From CAYSND01 sp964642235 (GTDB lineage Bacteria > Bacteroidota > Bacteroidia > Bacteroidales > UBA932), in NCBI GenBank assembly GCA_964642235.1, contig CAZXOP010000012.1, positions 1-27,601 on the forward strand: a DNA stretch of 27,601 nucleotides. The letters are read 5' to 3'. Position numbers and translations under genes: made by a program. This document shows positions 6,989-15,500 of this stretch, in pieces. The notes below the pieces were generated by a model, which was not told the origin of the DNA, ran no database searches, and worked only from the letters and a program-made list of their open reading frames with translations. The number at the start of each line of letters is the position of its first letter. Position 1 is the stretch's first letter.

Positions 6989-7873
6989 ATGATGCAACGT
7001 ATTTTAATTTTTATCATCAGCTCCATTTTTTTATCCTCATGTGTTGGAAAAAACACCCATACTTTAACTATTTTTCATGCCGGCAGTCTTTCCCTCCCGA
7101 TGAAAGCGGCAGCCGACAGCTTTAAGGTTCTCCACCCAGATATTAATATCCTGCTCGAAGGGGCAGGCTCCATCGACTGTGCAAGAAAAATCACTGAATT
7201 GGGGAGGTGTTGCGATATACTCGCCTCAGCCGATAACTCCGTAATAGACCAAATTCTCATTCCTGAATATTCTCATGAGAATATCCCCTTTGCAGGGAAT
7301 GCCATGGCGATTGTCTATACCCCATCCTCTAAATACTCGGAGACGATAAACCAAGAGAATTGGTATAAGATATTATTAAGACCTGATGTATATATAGGGA
7401 GGGCTGACCCAAATGCAGACCCCTGTGGTTACAGGACACTCCTTACCCTGAAACTTGCACAGAAATACTACGACTCCCCTTTCGAACTGAGTCAGTTTAC
7501 AGAAAAGGATACCCGATTTATAAGACCAAAAGAGGTAGATCTCCTATCTCTTCTCGAATCCAATGCGATTGACTATATCTTTATATATAAGTCGGTGGCG
7601 ATACAGCATAGTCTAAACTATCTCGAACTCCCTGACGAAATAAACCTGAGCCAAAGCTCACTCGCAGAGCTCTATAATAGTGTTCAAATAAAAGTAAGGG
7701 GCTCCAAGCCGGGTGACACTCTCACTATGTTCGGTACACCGATAACATATAGTTTAACTTACCCTGATTGCTCTAAAAATAGAAAACTTGCTGAAGAATT
7801 TGTGGAGTTTCTCCTCTCCCCCACCCGTGGAGGGAAGATTCTAAAAGAGATGGGACATACCACCGGATTATAG
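6989..7873 (+). CDS. wtpA: Tungstate/molybdate-binding lipoprotein of an ABC transporter (WtpA type)
   Basis: This 294-residue periplasmic oxyanion-binding lipoprotein has a lipobox ending at Cys18 (FLSSC). IFHAGSLSLP (28-37), the DPNADPCGYRT motif (140-150) and the IDYIFIYKSVAIQHSLNYLELP block (194-215) are hallmarks of the WtpA/archaeal ModA group. That group binds tungstate or molybdate in octahedral geometry with carboxylate ligands, which probably lie in those last two blocks. AOR is the only obvious consumer of the metal here, so tungstate is the likely cargo. A second ATG three bases on (6992) would also do as the start. The gene is separate from the permease and ATPase genes and points at them; its last codon overlaps the wtpC stop. 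Confidence 0.9.
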   Translation: MMQRILIFIISSIFLSSCVGKNTHTLTIFHAGSLSLPMKAAADSFKVLHPDINILLEGAGSIDCARKITELGRCCDILASADNSVIDQILIPEYSHENIPFAGNAMAIVYTPSSKYSETINQENWYKILLRPDVYIGRADPNADPCGYRTLLTLKLAQKYYDSPFELSQFTEKDTRFIRPKEVDLLSLLESNAIDYIFIYKSVAIQHSLNYLELPDEINLSQSSLAELYNSVQIKVRGSKPGDTLTMFGTPITYSLTYPDCSKNRKLAEEFVEFLLSPTRGGKILKEMGHTTGL

Positions 7874-8488
7874 AGTATATATCCTATCGGCTATACTCTC
7901 TGCCTCCTCCCTATCATGAGTAACATGTATTACTGTAAGACCTCTAACAGTAGAGAGTGACTTTAGAAATGAAAGTGACGAAGATTTAAGATGTGCATCT
8001 AGGGCTGAGAGAGGCTCATCTAAAAGCAACAGTGAGGGGTATAAAATCAATGTTCGGGCAAGAGCAACACGCTGCTTTTCACCTCCTGAAAGGGCAATGG
8101 TATCACGTGACAGTAGATCTGAAATAGAAAACTCCTCTGCCAAAGAGCGAACTCCCTTCTCTATTTTCTCCTTTTTAACACCCCTTACCTTTAGAGGGAA
8201 GGCGATATTTTCATAAACATTAAGGTGAGGGAAGAGGGCATAATCCTGAAACAGATAACCGAAAGGGCGCTTTTGGGGAGGGAGGTCGGTACAGTCGAGT
8301 CCCCCGAAAGTTATCTTCCCCGAATCCACTCTCCTTAACCCTGCTATCAACTCCAAAATCACACTTTTACCTGAGCCTGAGGGTCCCAAAAGAGCTAAAT
8401 ACTCCCCCTGCTCCACCTCTAAATTAAAAGATGAGAGCTTAAAAGAACCTACACTGTAGGAACAAGAGATATTTAATTTATTTGACAT
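7868..8488 (-). CDS. wtpC: Tungstate ABC transporter ATP-binding protein
   Basis: This 206-residue ABC ATPase should power tungstate import with the adjacent permease. Visible motifs are Walker A GPSGSGKS (35-42), the Q-loop LFQDYALFPHLNVYENIAFPL, signature LSGGEKQR, Walker B LLLLDEP, D-loop SALDAH and H-loop HVTHD. It stops soon after the H-loop, so it lacks the regulatory TOBE/Mop domain of ModC proteins and probably has no oxyanion trans-inhibition. Its start overlaps the permease stop by 11 nt. Its stop lies inside the last bases of convergent wtpA, leaving no space for a terminator. Confidence 0.9.
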   Translation of the reverse strand: MSNKLNISCSYSVGSFKLSSFNLEVEQGEYLALLGPSGSGKSVILELIAGLRRVDSGKITFGGLDCTDLPPQKRPFGYLFQDYALFPHLNVYENIAFPLKVRGVKKEKIEKGVRSLAEEFSISDLLSRDTIALSGGEKQRVALARTLILYPSLLLLDEPLSALDAHLKSSSLSFLKSLSTVRGLTVIHVTHDREEAESIADRIYTL

Positions 8489-9263
8489 CTCTTCCCCTCC
8501 CTCTCATTATTATAAAGACCAAAACTGAAATCAGAACAAAAATCACCGCCACGGGACGTGCATAATCGAGGCCGAAAGAGTTAAATCTATCGAAAATCAA
8601 AACCGGAGTAATCATAGGGTGATATGCCACGATAACCACCGCCCCGAACTCGCTCATCCCCCTTGCAAACATAAGTACCAGCCCGGAAATAATCGATCGC
8701 CGTGCCAAGGGGAGTGAGACTCTCGTAAATATCTTATAAGGAGAGGCTCCGAGTGTGGCTGCCGCCTCTTCTACCCTTAAAGGAATTGCCTCAAATCCAT
8801 CTCTTGCCGAGTTAATAAGAAAAGGGAGAGAGACAAAAGCCATTGCAAGACCTATTGCAAATGGAGTTCCCACAAGATTAAGCCCCACACTATCTGCTAA
8901 AGATCCAAGTATGGAATCCCTCGAAATAAACCCCAATATAGCAATCCCTGCTGCAGAGTGAGGAATAACCACCGGAAGGTCAATAAACCCCTGAAGGAGA
9001 GCCTTCCCCCTGAACCTCTTTCTGGCAAGAAGATAAGCGAGTGGGAGGGCAAAAAGGGCAAAAAGGAGTGTGGTAAGGGCAGAAACCCCCAAAGTTAGGA
9101 GGATGCTCCTCCCTACCTCCGGATCGCGGGCAGTCTCAAAAAGGTCAGGGAGTTTTGTGGAAAAAAACATCCCGAGCAGTGGTGCAATAAGGAAAAGCAA
9201 AACCACTCCTGAAAGCATCAGAAATAGCAAACGAGTTATACTATAAGATGTAGGCGGTTTCAT
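8478..9263 (-). CDS. wtpB: Tungstate/molybdate ABC transporter permease
   Basis: This 261-residue inner-membrane permease has about six membrane helices. The coupling (EAA) loop VEEAAATLGASPYKIFTRVSLPLARR is clear, as is the early LPLAYLLARKRFRGK block typical of ModB/WtpB. The chosen start is ATG at 9263 (MKPPTSYSI). A start at 9503 would add about 80 residues of unlikely composition and run into moeA on the other strand. It is the first gene of a wtpB-wtpC operon, with a Bacteroidetes -7 box at 9288-9281. Confidence 0.88.
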   Translation of the reverse strand: MKPPTSYSITRLLFLMLSGVVLLFLIAPLLGMFFSTKLPDLFETARDPEVGRSILLTLGVSALTTLLFALFALPLAYLLARKRFRGKALLQGFIDLPVVIPHSAAGIAILGFISRDSILGSLADSVGLNLVGTPFAIGLAMAFVSLPFLINSARDGFEAIPLRVEEAAATLGASPYKIFTRVSLPLARRSIISGLVLMFARGMSEFGAVVIVAYHPMITPVLIFDRFNSFGLDYARPVAVIFVLISVLVFIIMRGRGRDVK

Positions 9264-9280
9264 ATTTTGCTGTTCGTGTG

Positions 9281-9288
9281 CAAAGATA
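9281..9288 (-). promoter_or_regulatory. -7 box for wtpBC
   Basis: TATCTTTG on the minus strand fits TAnnTTTG and lies 17 nt ahead of the wtpB ATG. It forms a perfect inverted repeat with the moeA box, 12 nt away. Confidence 0.55.
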
Positions 9289-9300
9289 GATAAATCCGTG

Positions 9301-9308
9301 TATCTTTG
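9301..9308 (+). promoter_or_regulatory. -7 box for moeA-moaA
   Basis: TATCTTTG on the plus strand fits TAnnTTTG and lies 21 nt ahead of the moeA ATG. A weak TGTG (9277-9280) is found at the 20-nt -33 distance. Confidence 0.57.
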
Positions 9309-9329
9309 TAATGTTAAATTCTCTTTATA

Positions 9330-10574
9330 ATGATTGATTTTCAAGAAGCACTTAAAATAGTAATCGCTGCTGCTAAAAAAACTGGAACTGAACTTGTACC
9401 TCTCCAAGAGGCATGTAACAGAGTTATAGCTCAAGATATATTTACCCCTTCTGATATTCCACCTTTTAATAAATCGGCGGTTGACGGCTTCGCCTGCCGC
9501 CAAGAGGACCTCCTTAGTGGTAAAATTAACAGCGGTCTGCTACTCCTGGAAACCATCCCAGCAGGCCATACCCCTTCAAAAGAGGTGCACTCGGGGAGTT
9601 GCAGCAAGATAATGACAGGTGCCCCTCTCCCATCCGGTGCCGATATTGTTATTATGGTCGAAGAGTGCCAGGAGGATATTGAAAACCACAAGAGTATTAT
9701 TACCCTCCGCCCTGACTCCGAAACACCCGAAAAAATAGCAAAAAAAACCAATATCTGCCTCCGTGGAGAGGACCTTCCATCAGGATCAAAAGTTCTTGAA
9801 AAGGGAACCCTTATCCACCCTCAGCATATTGCAATAATTGCCACTTGTGGCCTCTCCTTCGTGGAAGTTTCAAAGGAGATAGAGGTGGGAATCCTCTCCA
9901 CGGGGAGTGAACTCGAAGAGCCAAGATTTCGCGTAGGGGACGATTTTTACCACTCATTGCCTCAAGGGAAGATTTACAATAGCAACTCTTCGCAATTAAT
10001 GGCACTCATTCCCCTATTAGGGGGGAAGGGACGCTACTATGGAATTGCACCCGACCGACCCGAAGAGACAGAAATTCTCCTTTCAAAGAGTGTGGAAGAG
10101 AATCAGATTGTCCTCCTTTCAGGAGGGGTTTCAGAAGGGGATTTTGACTTTGTTCCGGGGATAATAAAAAAACTGGGATTTGAGATTCTATTTGACAGAA
10201 TTGCCGTACAACCGGGAAAACCGACTACCTTTGCCGTCAGGGGAGATAAATATATCTTCGGACTCCCCGGCAACCCTGTTTCGGCTTTCGTACAGACACT
10301 CCTTTTGATTAAACCTCTCCTCTACTCTATGCAGCATGGAGAATATAGCGAAAAGACCATCCAACTCCCGATGGCTAAAGCATATCATAGAAAAAACACC
10401 TCCCGACTTGCACATATTCCTGTAAAAATTCTCCCTGACGGGAGATGTGAACCTATAGAGTATAATGGCTCTGCTCATATTACTGCACTTGATAAAGCCG
10501 ATGCACTTGCTCGAATAGAGATAGGGAAAGGGGCTTACGCTGAGGGGGAAAACGTAAAGATAATACTGCTTTGA
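9330..10574 (+). CDS. moeA: Molybdopterin molybdotransferase MoeA
   Basis: This 414-residue cytoplasmic enzyme inserts molybdate or tungstate into adenylylated pterin. Family motifs are present in order: IPPFNKSAVDGFACR (43-57), KIMTGAPLPSGADIVIMVEE, CLRGEDLPSG, GILSTGSELEEP, NSNSSQLMALIPLLGG, LLSGGVSEGDFDFVPG and VQPGKPTTFAV followed by FGLPGNPVSAFV. The length is normal. With a WtpABC transporter next door and AOR nearby, tungsten is the probable metal. It overlaps moaA by 4 nt (TTGA). Confidence 0.95.
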   Translation: MIDFQEALKIVIAAAKKTGTELVPLQEACNRVIAQDIFTPSDIPPFNKSAVDGFACRQEDLLSGKINSGLLLLETIPAGHTPSKEVHSGSCSKIMTGAPLPSGADIVIMVEECQEDIENHKSIITLRPDSETPEKIAKKTNICLRGEDLPSGSKVLEKGTLIHPQHIAIIATCGLSFVEVSKEIEVGILSTGSELEEPRFRVGDDFYHSLPQGKIYNSNSSQLMALIPLLGGKGRYYGIAPDRPEETEILLSKSVEENQIVLLSGGVSEGDFDFVPGIIKKLGFEILFDRIAVQPGKPTTFAVRGDKYIFGLPGNPVSAFVQTLLLIKPLLYSMQHGEYSEKTIQLPMAKAYHRKNTSRLAHIPVKILPDGRCEPIEYNGSAHITALDKADALARIEIGKGAYAEGENVKIILL

Positions 10575-11383
10575 AAGATAGCTTCAATAGAAATATAAAC
10601 TACTTACGTATCTCTGTGACAGATAGATGTAATCTTAGGTGTATATACTGTATGCCTGAGGATGGGATAAAATTACTATGCCACGAGGAGATATTATCAT
10701 TCGATGAGATAATAGCATTTTCGGAGTTTACCATCTCTAAAGGGATAGATAAAATCCGCATTACAGGGGGAGAGCCGTTAGTAAGAAAGGGAATCTGCTC
10801 ACTCATAAAGAGCCTCTCTAAACTCCAAGGGTTAAAAGAATTATGCATGACCACCAATGGACAGTTACTCGCAGAGATGGCTAATGAGTTAAAACTATCA
10901 GGATTAGACCGTCTGAATATCTCTCTCGACACACTTGACCCGAAACGCTATACTGAATTGACTCGTGGGGGGGATATCCGTAAAGTCTTTGAAGGGATAG
11001 AAGCAGCAAAAAGAGTCGGGTTCGGCACCCCGTCATCGCCTATAAAACTTAATTGTGTAGTCTCATCTGAAACCACCCCCGAGGAGAAAAACTCACTAAA
11101 AGCCTTTGCTGAGAAAGAGTCGTTAGAACTCCGATTTATCTCCCTTATGACCCTTTCAGAGGGGAAGTTTAGTCAGGTAGAAGGGGGGAACGGAGGAGAC
11201 TGCCTCCACTGTAACAGGCTGAGACTCACCTCCACCGGAGAGTTAAAGCCATGCCTATTTAGTGATCTCTCTTATAATATAAGAATATTGGGTTTCGAAG
11301 AATCTCTTCGACAAGCACTTGAAAATAAACCTATAAAAGGGGTTGCCAATCATTGCGACTCTTTTTATAATTTAGGGGGATAA
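10571..11383 (+). CDS. moaA: GTP 3',8-cyclase MoaA, compact form
   Basis: This radical SAM enzyme makes the first pterin intermediate from GTP. DSFNRNINYLRISVTDRCNL leads into C20-X3-C24-X2-C27 (the SAM cluster), and RITGGEPLVRK and CMTTNG follow. The second cluster is C211-X2-C214-X13-C228 around NRLRLTSTGELKPC, and the protein ends in the expected GG. It has 270 residues against about 325-340 for the family. Some 50-60 residues are missing between FISLMTLSEG (about 189-198) and CLHCNRLRL (211-219), and the usual RFIE is RFIS. All cluster cysteines remain. The start is a TTG inside the moeA stop (TTGA), supported by the N-terminal motif beginning right there. The enzyme may be active but minimised, or degrading. 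Confidence 0.92.
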   Translation: MKDSFNRNINYLRISVTDRCNLRCIYCMPEDGIKLLCHEEILSFDEIIAFSEFTISKGIDKIRITGGEPLVRKGICSLIKSLSKLQGLKELCMTTNGQLLAEMANELKLSGLDRLNISLDTLDPKRYTELTRGGDIRKVFEGIEAAKRVGFGTPSSPIKLNCVVSSETTPEEKNSLKAFAEKESLELRFISLMTLSEGKFSQVEGGNGGDCLHCNRLRLTSTGELKPCLFSDLSYNIRILGFEESLRQALENKPIKGVANHCDSFYNLGG

Positions 11384-11457
11384 TTTACCTATTATATTGA
11401 TTTTCAGAAATAATTTTACTACTTTTACGCATTGTGTGACATAATGTATAAACCAAT
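11384..11457. promoter_or_regulatory. Gap between moaA and the type A lipoprotein gene
   Basis: This is a 74-nt AT-rich gap. TACTTTTA (11420-11427) is one base from TAnnTTTG, with TTGA (11397-11400) 19 nt upstream, giving a weak candidate promoter for the type A gene. No terminator hairpin was seen after moaA. Confidence 0.35.
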
Positions 11458-13737
11458 ATGCGGAGTAATCCTCTTATAATAATATCTATTTTTATTATTT
11501 TAATCTCTCTCTCCTCATGCGAAAGGAGGTTAAATAGAGGCTCTGCTATCTCTTTAGAAGTCAAAACATCAGACGATAAAGAATCTACTAAGGGGAGTGT
11601 GGCAGATATGACTAAAATCCAAAATGATCGTTTTAGGGTTTCAGCATATCACTGCGTCAATAATTGGGCTACCGACGAAAGTACTGCTCTCCCTAACATA
11701 ATGGCTAATCAAGAGGTTATTTGGGGGGGATCTAACTGGACATACTCTCCTATTAAATATTGGCCTACCACAGGGAAAGTCTCCTTCTTTGCCTGCTCTC
11801 CCAAGAGTTATACTATGAGTACAGCTTTCGGACTCCCTAAGATTTCATTTACGACTCAACTCGCCCCTGTCGATCAGATAGACCTGCTTACTGCTCATCA
11901 AATAGATAAGTCAAACACCCAGGCATCTGTCAACCTTAATTTTAAGCACGCCCTCTCCTGTATAAGATTTACTGCTCAAAAGCATAGCGAATGTGAACTC
12001 AATTCCATTATAGTAACCAAGTTGGAAGTAAAATACAGCACTTCTGTAGCACGTTTAGGGGAATATACATTCCCCGGCACCGACTCAGGTCTCGGTAGCT
12101 GGTCTTTATTAGGAGATTTTGCAACAAATCTAAATTACCAACTCTATAATAACGCCACAGGGATAACCCTCTCTTCCACTTCCGTTCAACTCAATGACAA
12201 TGATAAATATTTAATGCTAATCCCTCAAACATTAAGTGCCGAGGGATCCGGGGGATTAACAATATCCATAACATACTCTGTGGATGGGAGAGTTAGAACT
12301 CGAACTCTCCAAATTCCAAAAACCGGAACATTTGCATTGGAACAAGGGAAGATTTACACCTTTGCACTTACGCTAACTGCCGATAGAATAGAGTATGACT
12401 CCCCCACAGTAAAAGATTGGCCCCTTCTCTCTGATGCCACCACCAATATCATAACTGAGACCACTCAGACCATCTCTACTGATCAGATTGCGAATTGTTA
12501 TATTATAAACAGAGGTGGTGGAGCATATGATTACACCGGAGCTGCTGTTAAGACTGTGTTCCGTTTCCCCGCCATACATAGAGTTAACCAGTTCTGGGGG
12601 GGTGAAACCTCAGGAGGGATGACAGGAGACGGTGGAAATATTTATCAAGTACCTACATCCCCTGCCTATAAAGATGGAGATGGTTATATTGCTTTAGGTA
12701 ATAATGACGCAAACTCTATTGCAAAAGACGAAAAGTGGTATGCTCAAGTTATTTGGTCAGATATTCAAGACATAAACTCTAAAATAGTGATAACACAGAC
12801 CTCCGCTAATAAAGGTACCGGTTTAGAAGATCTTGAAATAACTTTTAAGCCAGGTGTTTATTCAGGGAATATAATAATAGGAGTTACACAAGGGGAGTTA
12901 TATTCCAGTTCTAATGCAGCTATCCCCCTTCAATTTAAAAACAAATTTAAGTACCTCTGGTCATGGCATTTATGGGTAACCAACTATGATCCCGATTCAC
13001 AATATATTATGATGAATATTTCAGCTAAAACCCCTGCCGCTCCATATCCTGTTATGGATCGTAATTTGGGGGCTAAAGATGAATTTGGGGCTGGTTTATA
13101 TTACCAATGGGGGAGAAAAGATCCATTTTATTTATCAGAGTCTGTTTACCCATATCCATATTCAACCAACTGGGCTACAGGGATAACTTATACAACCATA
13201 ACTACCCCCCCTACGGCAACCCTTTTAGACTGTGTCTATCTTCCAAATATATTTATCTTGGGTGGAATAAATTATTATGACCCGATTCAGTCAGGCTCCC
13301 TTTCAGAAGGAGCCGGGTATAACCGCTGGGGAGGGAACGAAAGTCATAACAGCACCAGTACAACTAAAAACCCCAAGACCATTTATGACCCCTGTCCCCC
13401 CGGATGGAGAATGCCCTGGGGTGGCAACTGGTCAGGTATCATTGACCCTACTTTTCGATGGGTTGATGCAACAGATAAAAGCGGAAAAGTCTTTTCAGGA
13501 ATCTCTTCGGCAAACACTTCTAATAATAATCTGTTTAGAGCAGCAGGGTATCTAAAAGATAGTTTTGCTACTACCGATTATGAAACCTTTGGCTATTATT
13601 GGGGCGGTTCCTCTGTTAGTTCGCAATACGGAAGGGGATTGTCTTTCAAAAAAAACTCACTCGCCACATCACATTCAGCATTTCGTACCTACGGATACAA
13701 TGTTCGCTGCGTTAAACAGTACTTCTCTACTCCTTAA
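11458..13737 (+). CDS. Type A fimbrillin-like/FISUMP surface lipoprotein, copy 1
   Basis: This 759-residue exported lipoprotein has a lipobox ending at Cys21 (LISLSSC), followed by ERRLN. Residues about 40-320 look like a fimbrillin (Mfa-like) domain: FRVSAYH, YWPTTGKVSFFACSP, then FKHALSCIRF and DNDKYLMLIPQ. A middle part has FRFPAIHRVNQFWGG (about 364-378) and YLWSWHLWVTNY (about 499-510). The C-terminal part is FISUMP-like: VMDRNLGA, GLYYQWGRKDPF, YDPCPPGWRMPWGG, YYWGGSS and a final VRCVKQ. It is probably displayed on the cell surface, perhaps as a pilus-related or binding protein. It is convergent with a type B gene and overlaps it by 11 nt. A G7 tract lies at 11723-11729. Confidence 0.8.
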   Translation: MRSNPLIIISIFIILISLSSCERRLNRGSAISLEVKTSDDKESTKGSVADMTKIQNDRFRVSAYHCVNNWATDESTALPNIMANQEVIWGGSNWTYSPIKYWPTTGKVSFFACSPKSYTMSTAFGLPKISFTTQLAPVDQIDLLTAHQIDKSNTQASVNLNFKHALSCIRFTAQKHSECELNSIIVTKLEVKYSTSVARLGEYTFPGTDSGLGSWSLLGDFATNLNYQLYNNATGITLSSTSVQLNDNDKYLMLIPQTLSAEGSGGLTISITYSVDGRVRTRTLQIPKTGTFALEQGKIYTFALTLTADRIEYDSPTVKDWPLLSDATTNIITETTQTISTDQIANCYIINRGGGAYDYTGAAVKTVFRFPAIHRVNQFWGGETSGGMTGDGGNIYQVPTSPAYKDGDGYIALGNNDANSIAKDEKWYAQVIWSDIQDINSKIVITQTSANKGTGLEDLEITFKPGVYSGNIIIGVTQGELYSSSNAAIPLQFKNKFKYLWSWHLWVTNYDPDSQYIMMNISAKTPAAPYPVMDRNLGAKDEFGAGLYYQWGRKDPFYLSESVYPYPYSTNWATGITYTTITTPPTATLLDCVYLPNIFILGGINYYDPIQSGSLSEGAGYNRWGGNESHNSTSTTKNPKTIYDPCPPGWRMPWGGNWSGIIDPTFRWVDATDKSGKVFSGISSANTSNNNLFRAAGYLKDSFATTDYETFGYYWGGSSVSSQYGRGLSFKKNSLATSHSAFRTYGYNVRCVKQYFSTP

Positions 13738-15418
13738 TACAACGGACGGCAAAACCTAAAATTCGTTTGTCGTTGAAAGTGAGGATAGCTGGGGCAATAG
13801 TAGAGAAACTAAAGGCATACGACCTTCCTACATCGGTGTGGGGAGAGCTTACCCAGTAAAACCCATAATTAGGTCTATTTCCATAAGCCAACCCATCATA
13901 CTTTAGAGATCCGGCAGCCGGGAAAAATAGTGTGGGGGTTCCAACTATATTAATTTCACTTAACCCTGTATTATTGCCATGTGTACCGGATGTGGTCCAA
14001 GTGGAAACTTTAGATGCTAATCCACTGATTTCATCTTTAGTAGGTACTCTCCACCCATGAGGGCAAGGATCGAAAGCACTCTTAATAAAGGTACTATCTG
14101 TCCCACTATTCCATAAGAAATTATTCGAAGAGTTACACCAATCCACAAAGGTGTTATGTCTGTAAAAAACATCAGGGTTCGCTGCGGCTACTATTACACT
14201 TGCAGGAGCATTGGTCAAATTAGATGAAGCCGGATATGTTTGATCATCACTATTATACCCCTGTCCCCATTTTCTCCCCCATTGATAGAGTTTACCATAT
14301 CTATACCCTTTGTTAGATGTACTTACATAGGGTTCATACCCACAATTCACAGGGGCAAATATTTTCCAGTTAGGGGCTGACTCTGTCCCGATATTAACGG
14401 GAATGCCTAACCCTCTATTCACTCCGTTTTCCACATATCGAGGAAGAATCCTATAGATATACCTCTTTCCGCTCTCCCATATATTATTAGCAGCAACAGA
14501 TGATTTCAGTGGGAAGATAATAGTGGAGCCATCCTTTAATGTCAAAGTTACCTGTGGGGTAAGGGAGTTAAAATTTTGAGGTATAAGCATTAAATACCCA
14601 TTATCATTCATAATATTCCCTAATTTACCCGAATCATTCGAAGTGCTGTTATTAATCCCTGCCATAATGGTTTTAGAGGCAGATGAGAGTGTCCCCCAAG
14701 AGGGAGGGATATTTAGGAGTGTACTCCCTTTATCCATAACCCCTGTAATAGAGATAGAGGCCACTTTTTCATGCGTATGTGTGAAGACCTCAAACCCAAT
14801 ATTTGCTAAGGCATGGTGAAAAACATAAGAGATTTTCCCCGCTGTATAATCTTTATTTAGCTGTGGCTCGGCTATCAATAAATCTACCTGAGAGGAGTTT
14901 ACTTCAGGTGTATCATAAGTTAAAGTTGGTGGATTACCGGGAGTAATGGTAACTACCCCTGTAGAACCATATTTAGAAAAGGCCCTGAAATCAAACTTAG
15001 TAGGGGCAGGACGCCAATACCTCACCTTAGTATCATCATTTTCAACCCAAGAATCATCTGCTTGTTTCAAGATTTTGGAACCTGTAGTATATGTTCCACC
15101 ACCGGTACTATAATAGACATAAGTAAAAAACTCACTAATCGTGGCAGTAGTAGTAGGAGCAGACCTTGTGGCTGCCTCACTTATATTCGACTCATTCCCT
15201 AAAACCAATGCATAATCGCCACAGACAGAGATAAGCTGATTTTCGGCACTTTCCGCACCGGACTTAGAGATAGGAACCACCTCTATGTCAGCCACTTTAG
15301 CCCCGTATGTTATTCGCTCTTGAGGAACCTCGCTCTTCAAGACCACCTCCTTATCACAAGAAAAGAGCAGCAAAAGGGCTAAAACAGAAAAGAATATACT
15401 ATAATTTATGGGTTTCAT
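13727..15418 (-). CDS. Type B fimbrillin-like/FISUMP surface lipoprotein, copy 1
   Basis: This 563-residue lipoprotein has a lipobox at Cys21 (LLLLFSC, then DKEVV). Residues about 30-340 are fimbrillin-like: RITYGAKVADIEV, KFDFRAFSKYG, VDLLIAEPQ, FHHALANIGFEVF and NGYLMLIPQNF. The C-terminal FISUMP-like part has FAPVNCGYEP (about 353-362), GKLYQWGRKWGQGYN, CPHGWRVPTKDE (about 453-464), YWVSSPH and VRCIKE. It differs from type A by lacking the middle segment with WSWHLWVTNY and by having FAPVNCGYE in place of VMDRNLGA. Its start is ATG at 15418, with a TATATTTG box 23 nt upstream. A surface adhesin or pilus-associated role is inferred from the domains only. Confidence 0.8.
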   Translation of the reverse strand: MKPINYSIFFSVLALLLLFSCDKEVVLKSEVPQERITYGAKVADIEVVPISKSGAESAENQLISVCGDYALVLGNESNISEAATRSAPTTTATISEFFTYVYYSTGGGTYTTGSKILKQADDSWVENDDTKVRYWRPAPTKFDFRAFSKYGSTGVVTITPGNPPTLTYDTPEVNSSQVDLLIAEPQLNKDYTAGKISYVFHHALANIGFEVFTHTHEKVASISITGVMDKGSTLLNIPPSWGTLSSASKTIMAGINNSTSNDSGKLGNIMNDNGYLMLIPQNFNSLTPQVTLTLKDGSTIIFPLKSSVAANNIWESGKRYIYRILPRYVENGVNRGLGIPVNIGTESAPNWKIFAPVNCGYEPYVSTSNKGYRYGKLYQWGRKWGQGYNSDDQTYPASSNLTNAPASVIVAAANPDVFYRHNTFVDWCNSSNNFLWNSGTDSTFIKSAFDPCPHGWRVPTKDEISGLASKVSTWTTSGTHGNNTGLSEINIVGTPTLFFPAAGSLKYDGLAYGNRPNYGFYWVSSPHTDVGRSYAFSFSTIAPAILTFNDKRILGFAVRCIKE

Positions 15419-15441
15419 TTACTTATAATCTATTCAAAGGG

Positions 15442-15449
15442 CAAATATA
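15442..15449 (-). promoter_or_regulatory. -7 box for type B copy 1
   Basis: TATATTTG on the minus strand fits TAnnTTTG, 23 nt ahead of the ATG at 15418. It is opposed to the plus-strand box at 15464 with 14 nt between them. Confidence 0.5.
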
Positions 15450-15463
15450 ACTATTTTTTTTAT

Positions 15464-15471
15464 TATTTTTG
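15464..15471 (+). promoter_or_regulatory. -7 box for type A copy 2
   Basis: TATTTTTG on the plus strand fits TAnnTTTG, 29 nt ahead of the ATG at 15501. The T-rich context makes chance occurrence more likely than for the other boxes. Confidence 0.42.
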
Positions 15472-15500
15472 CCTTTTGAAATTCTATCTATTAAAAAGTT

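Noticed and set aside
9264..9503. N-terminal extension of the permease WtpB
   Set aside because: The added residues do not resemble a membrane protein start and run antisense into the well-supported moeA coding region.
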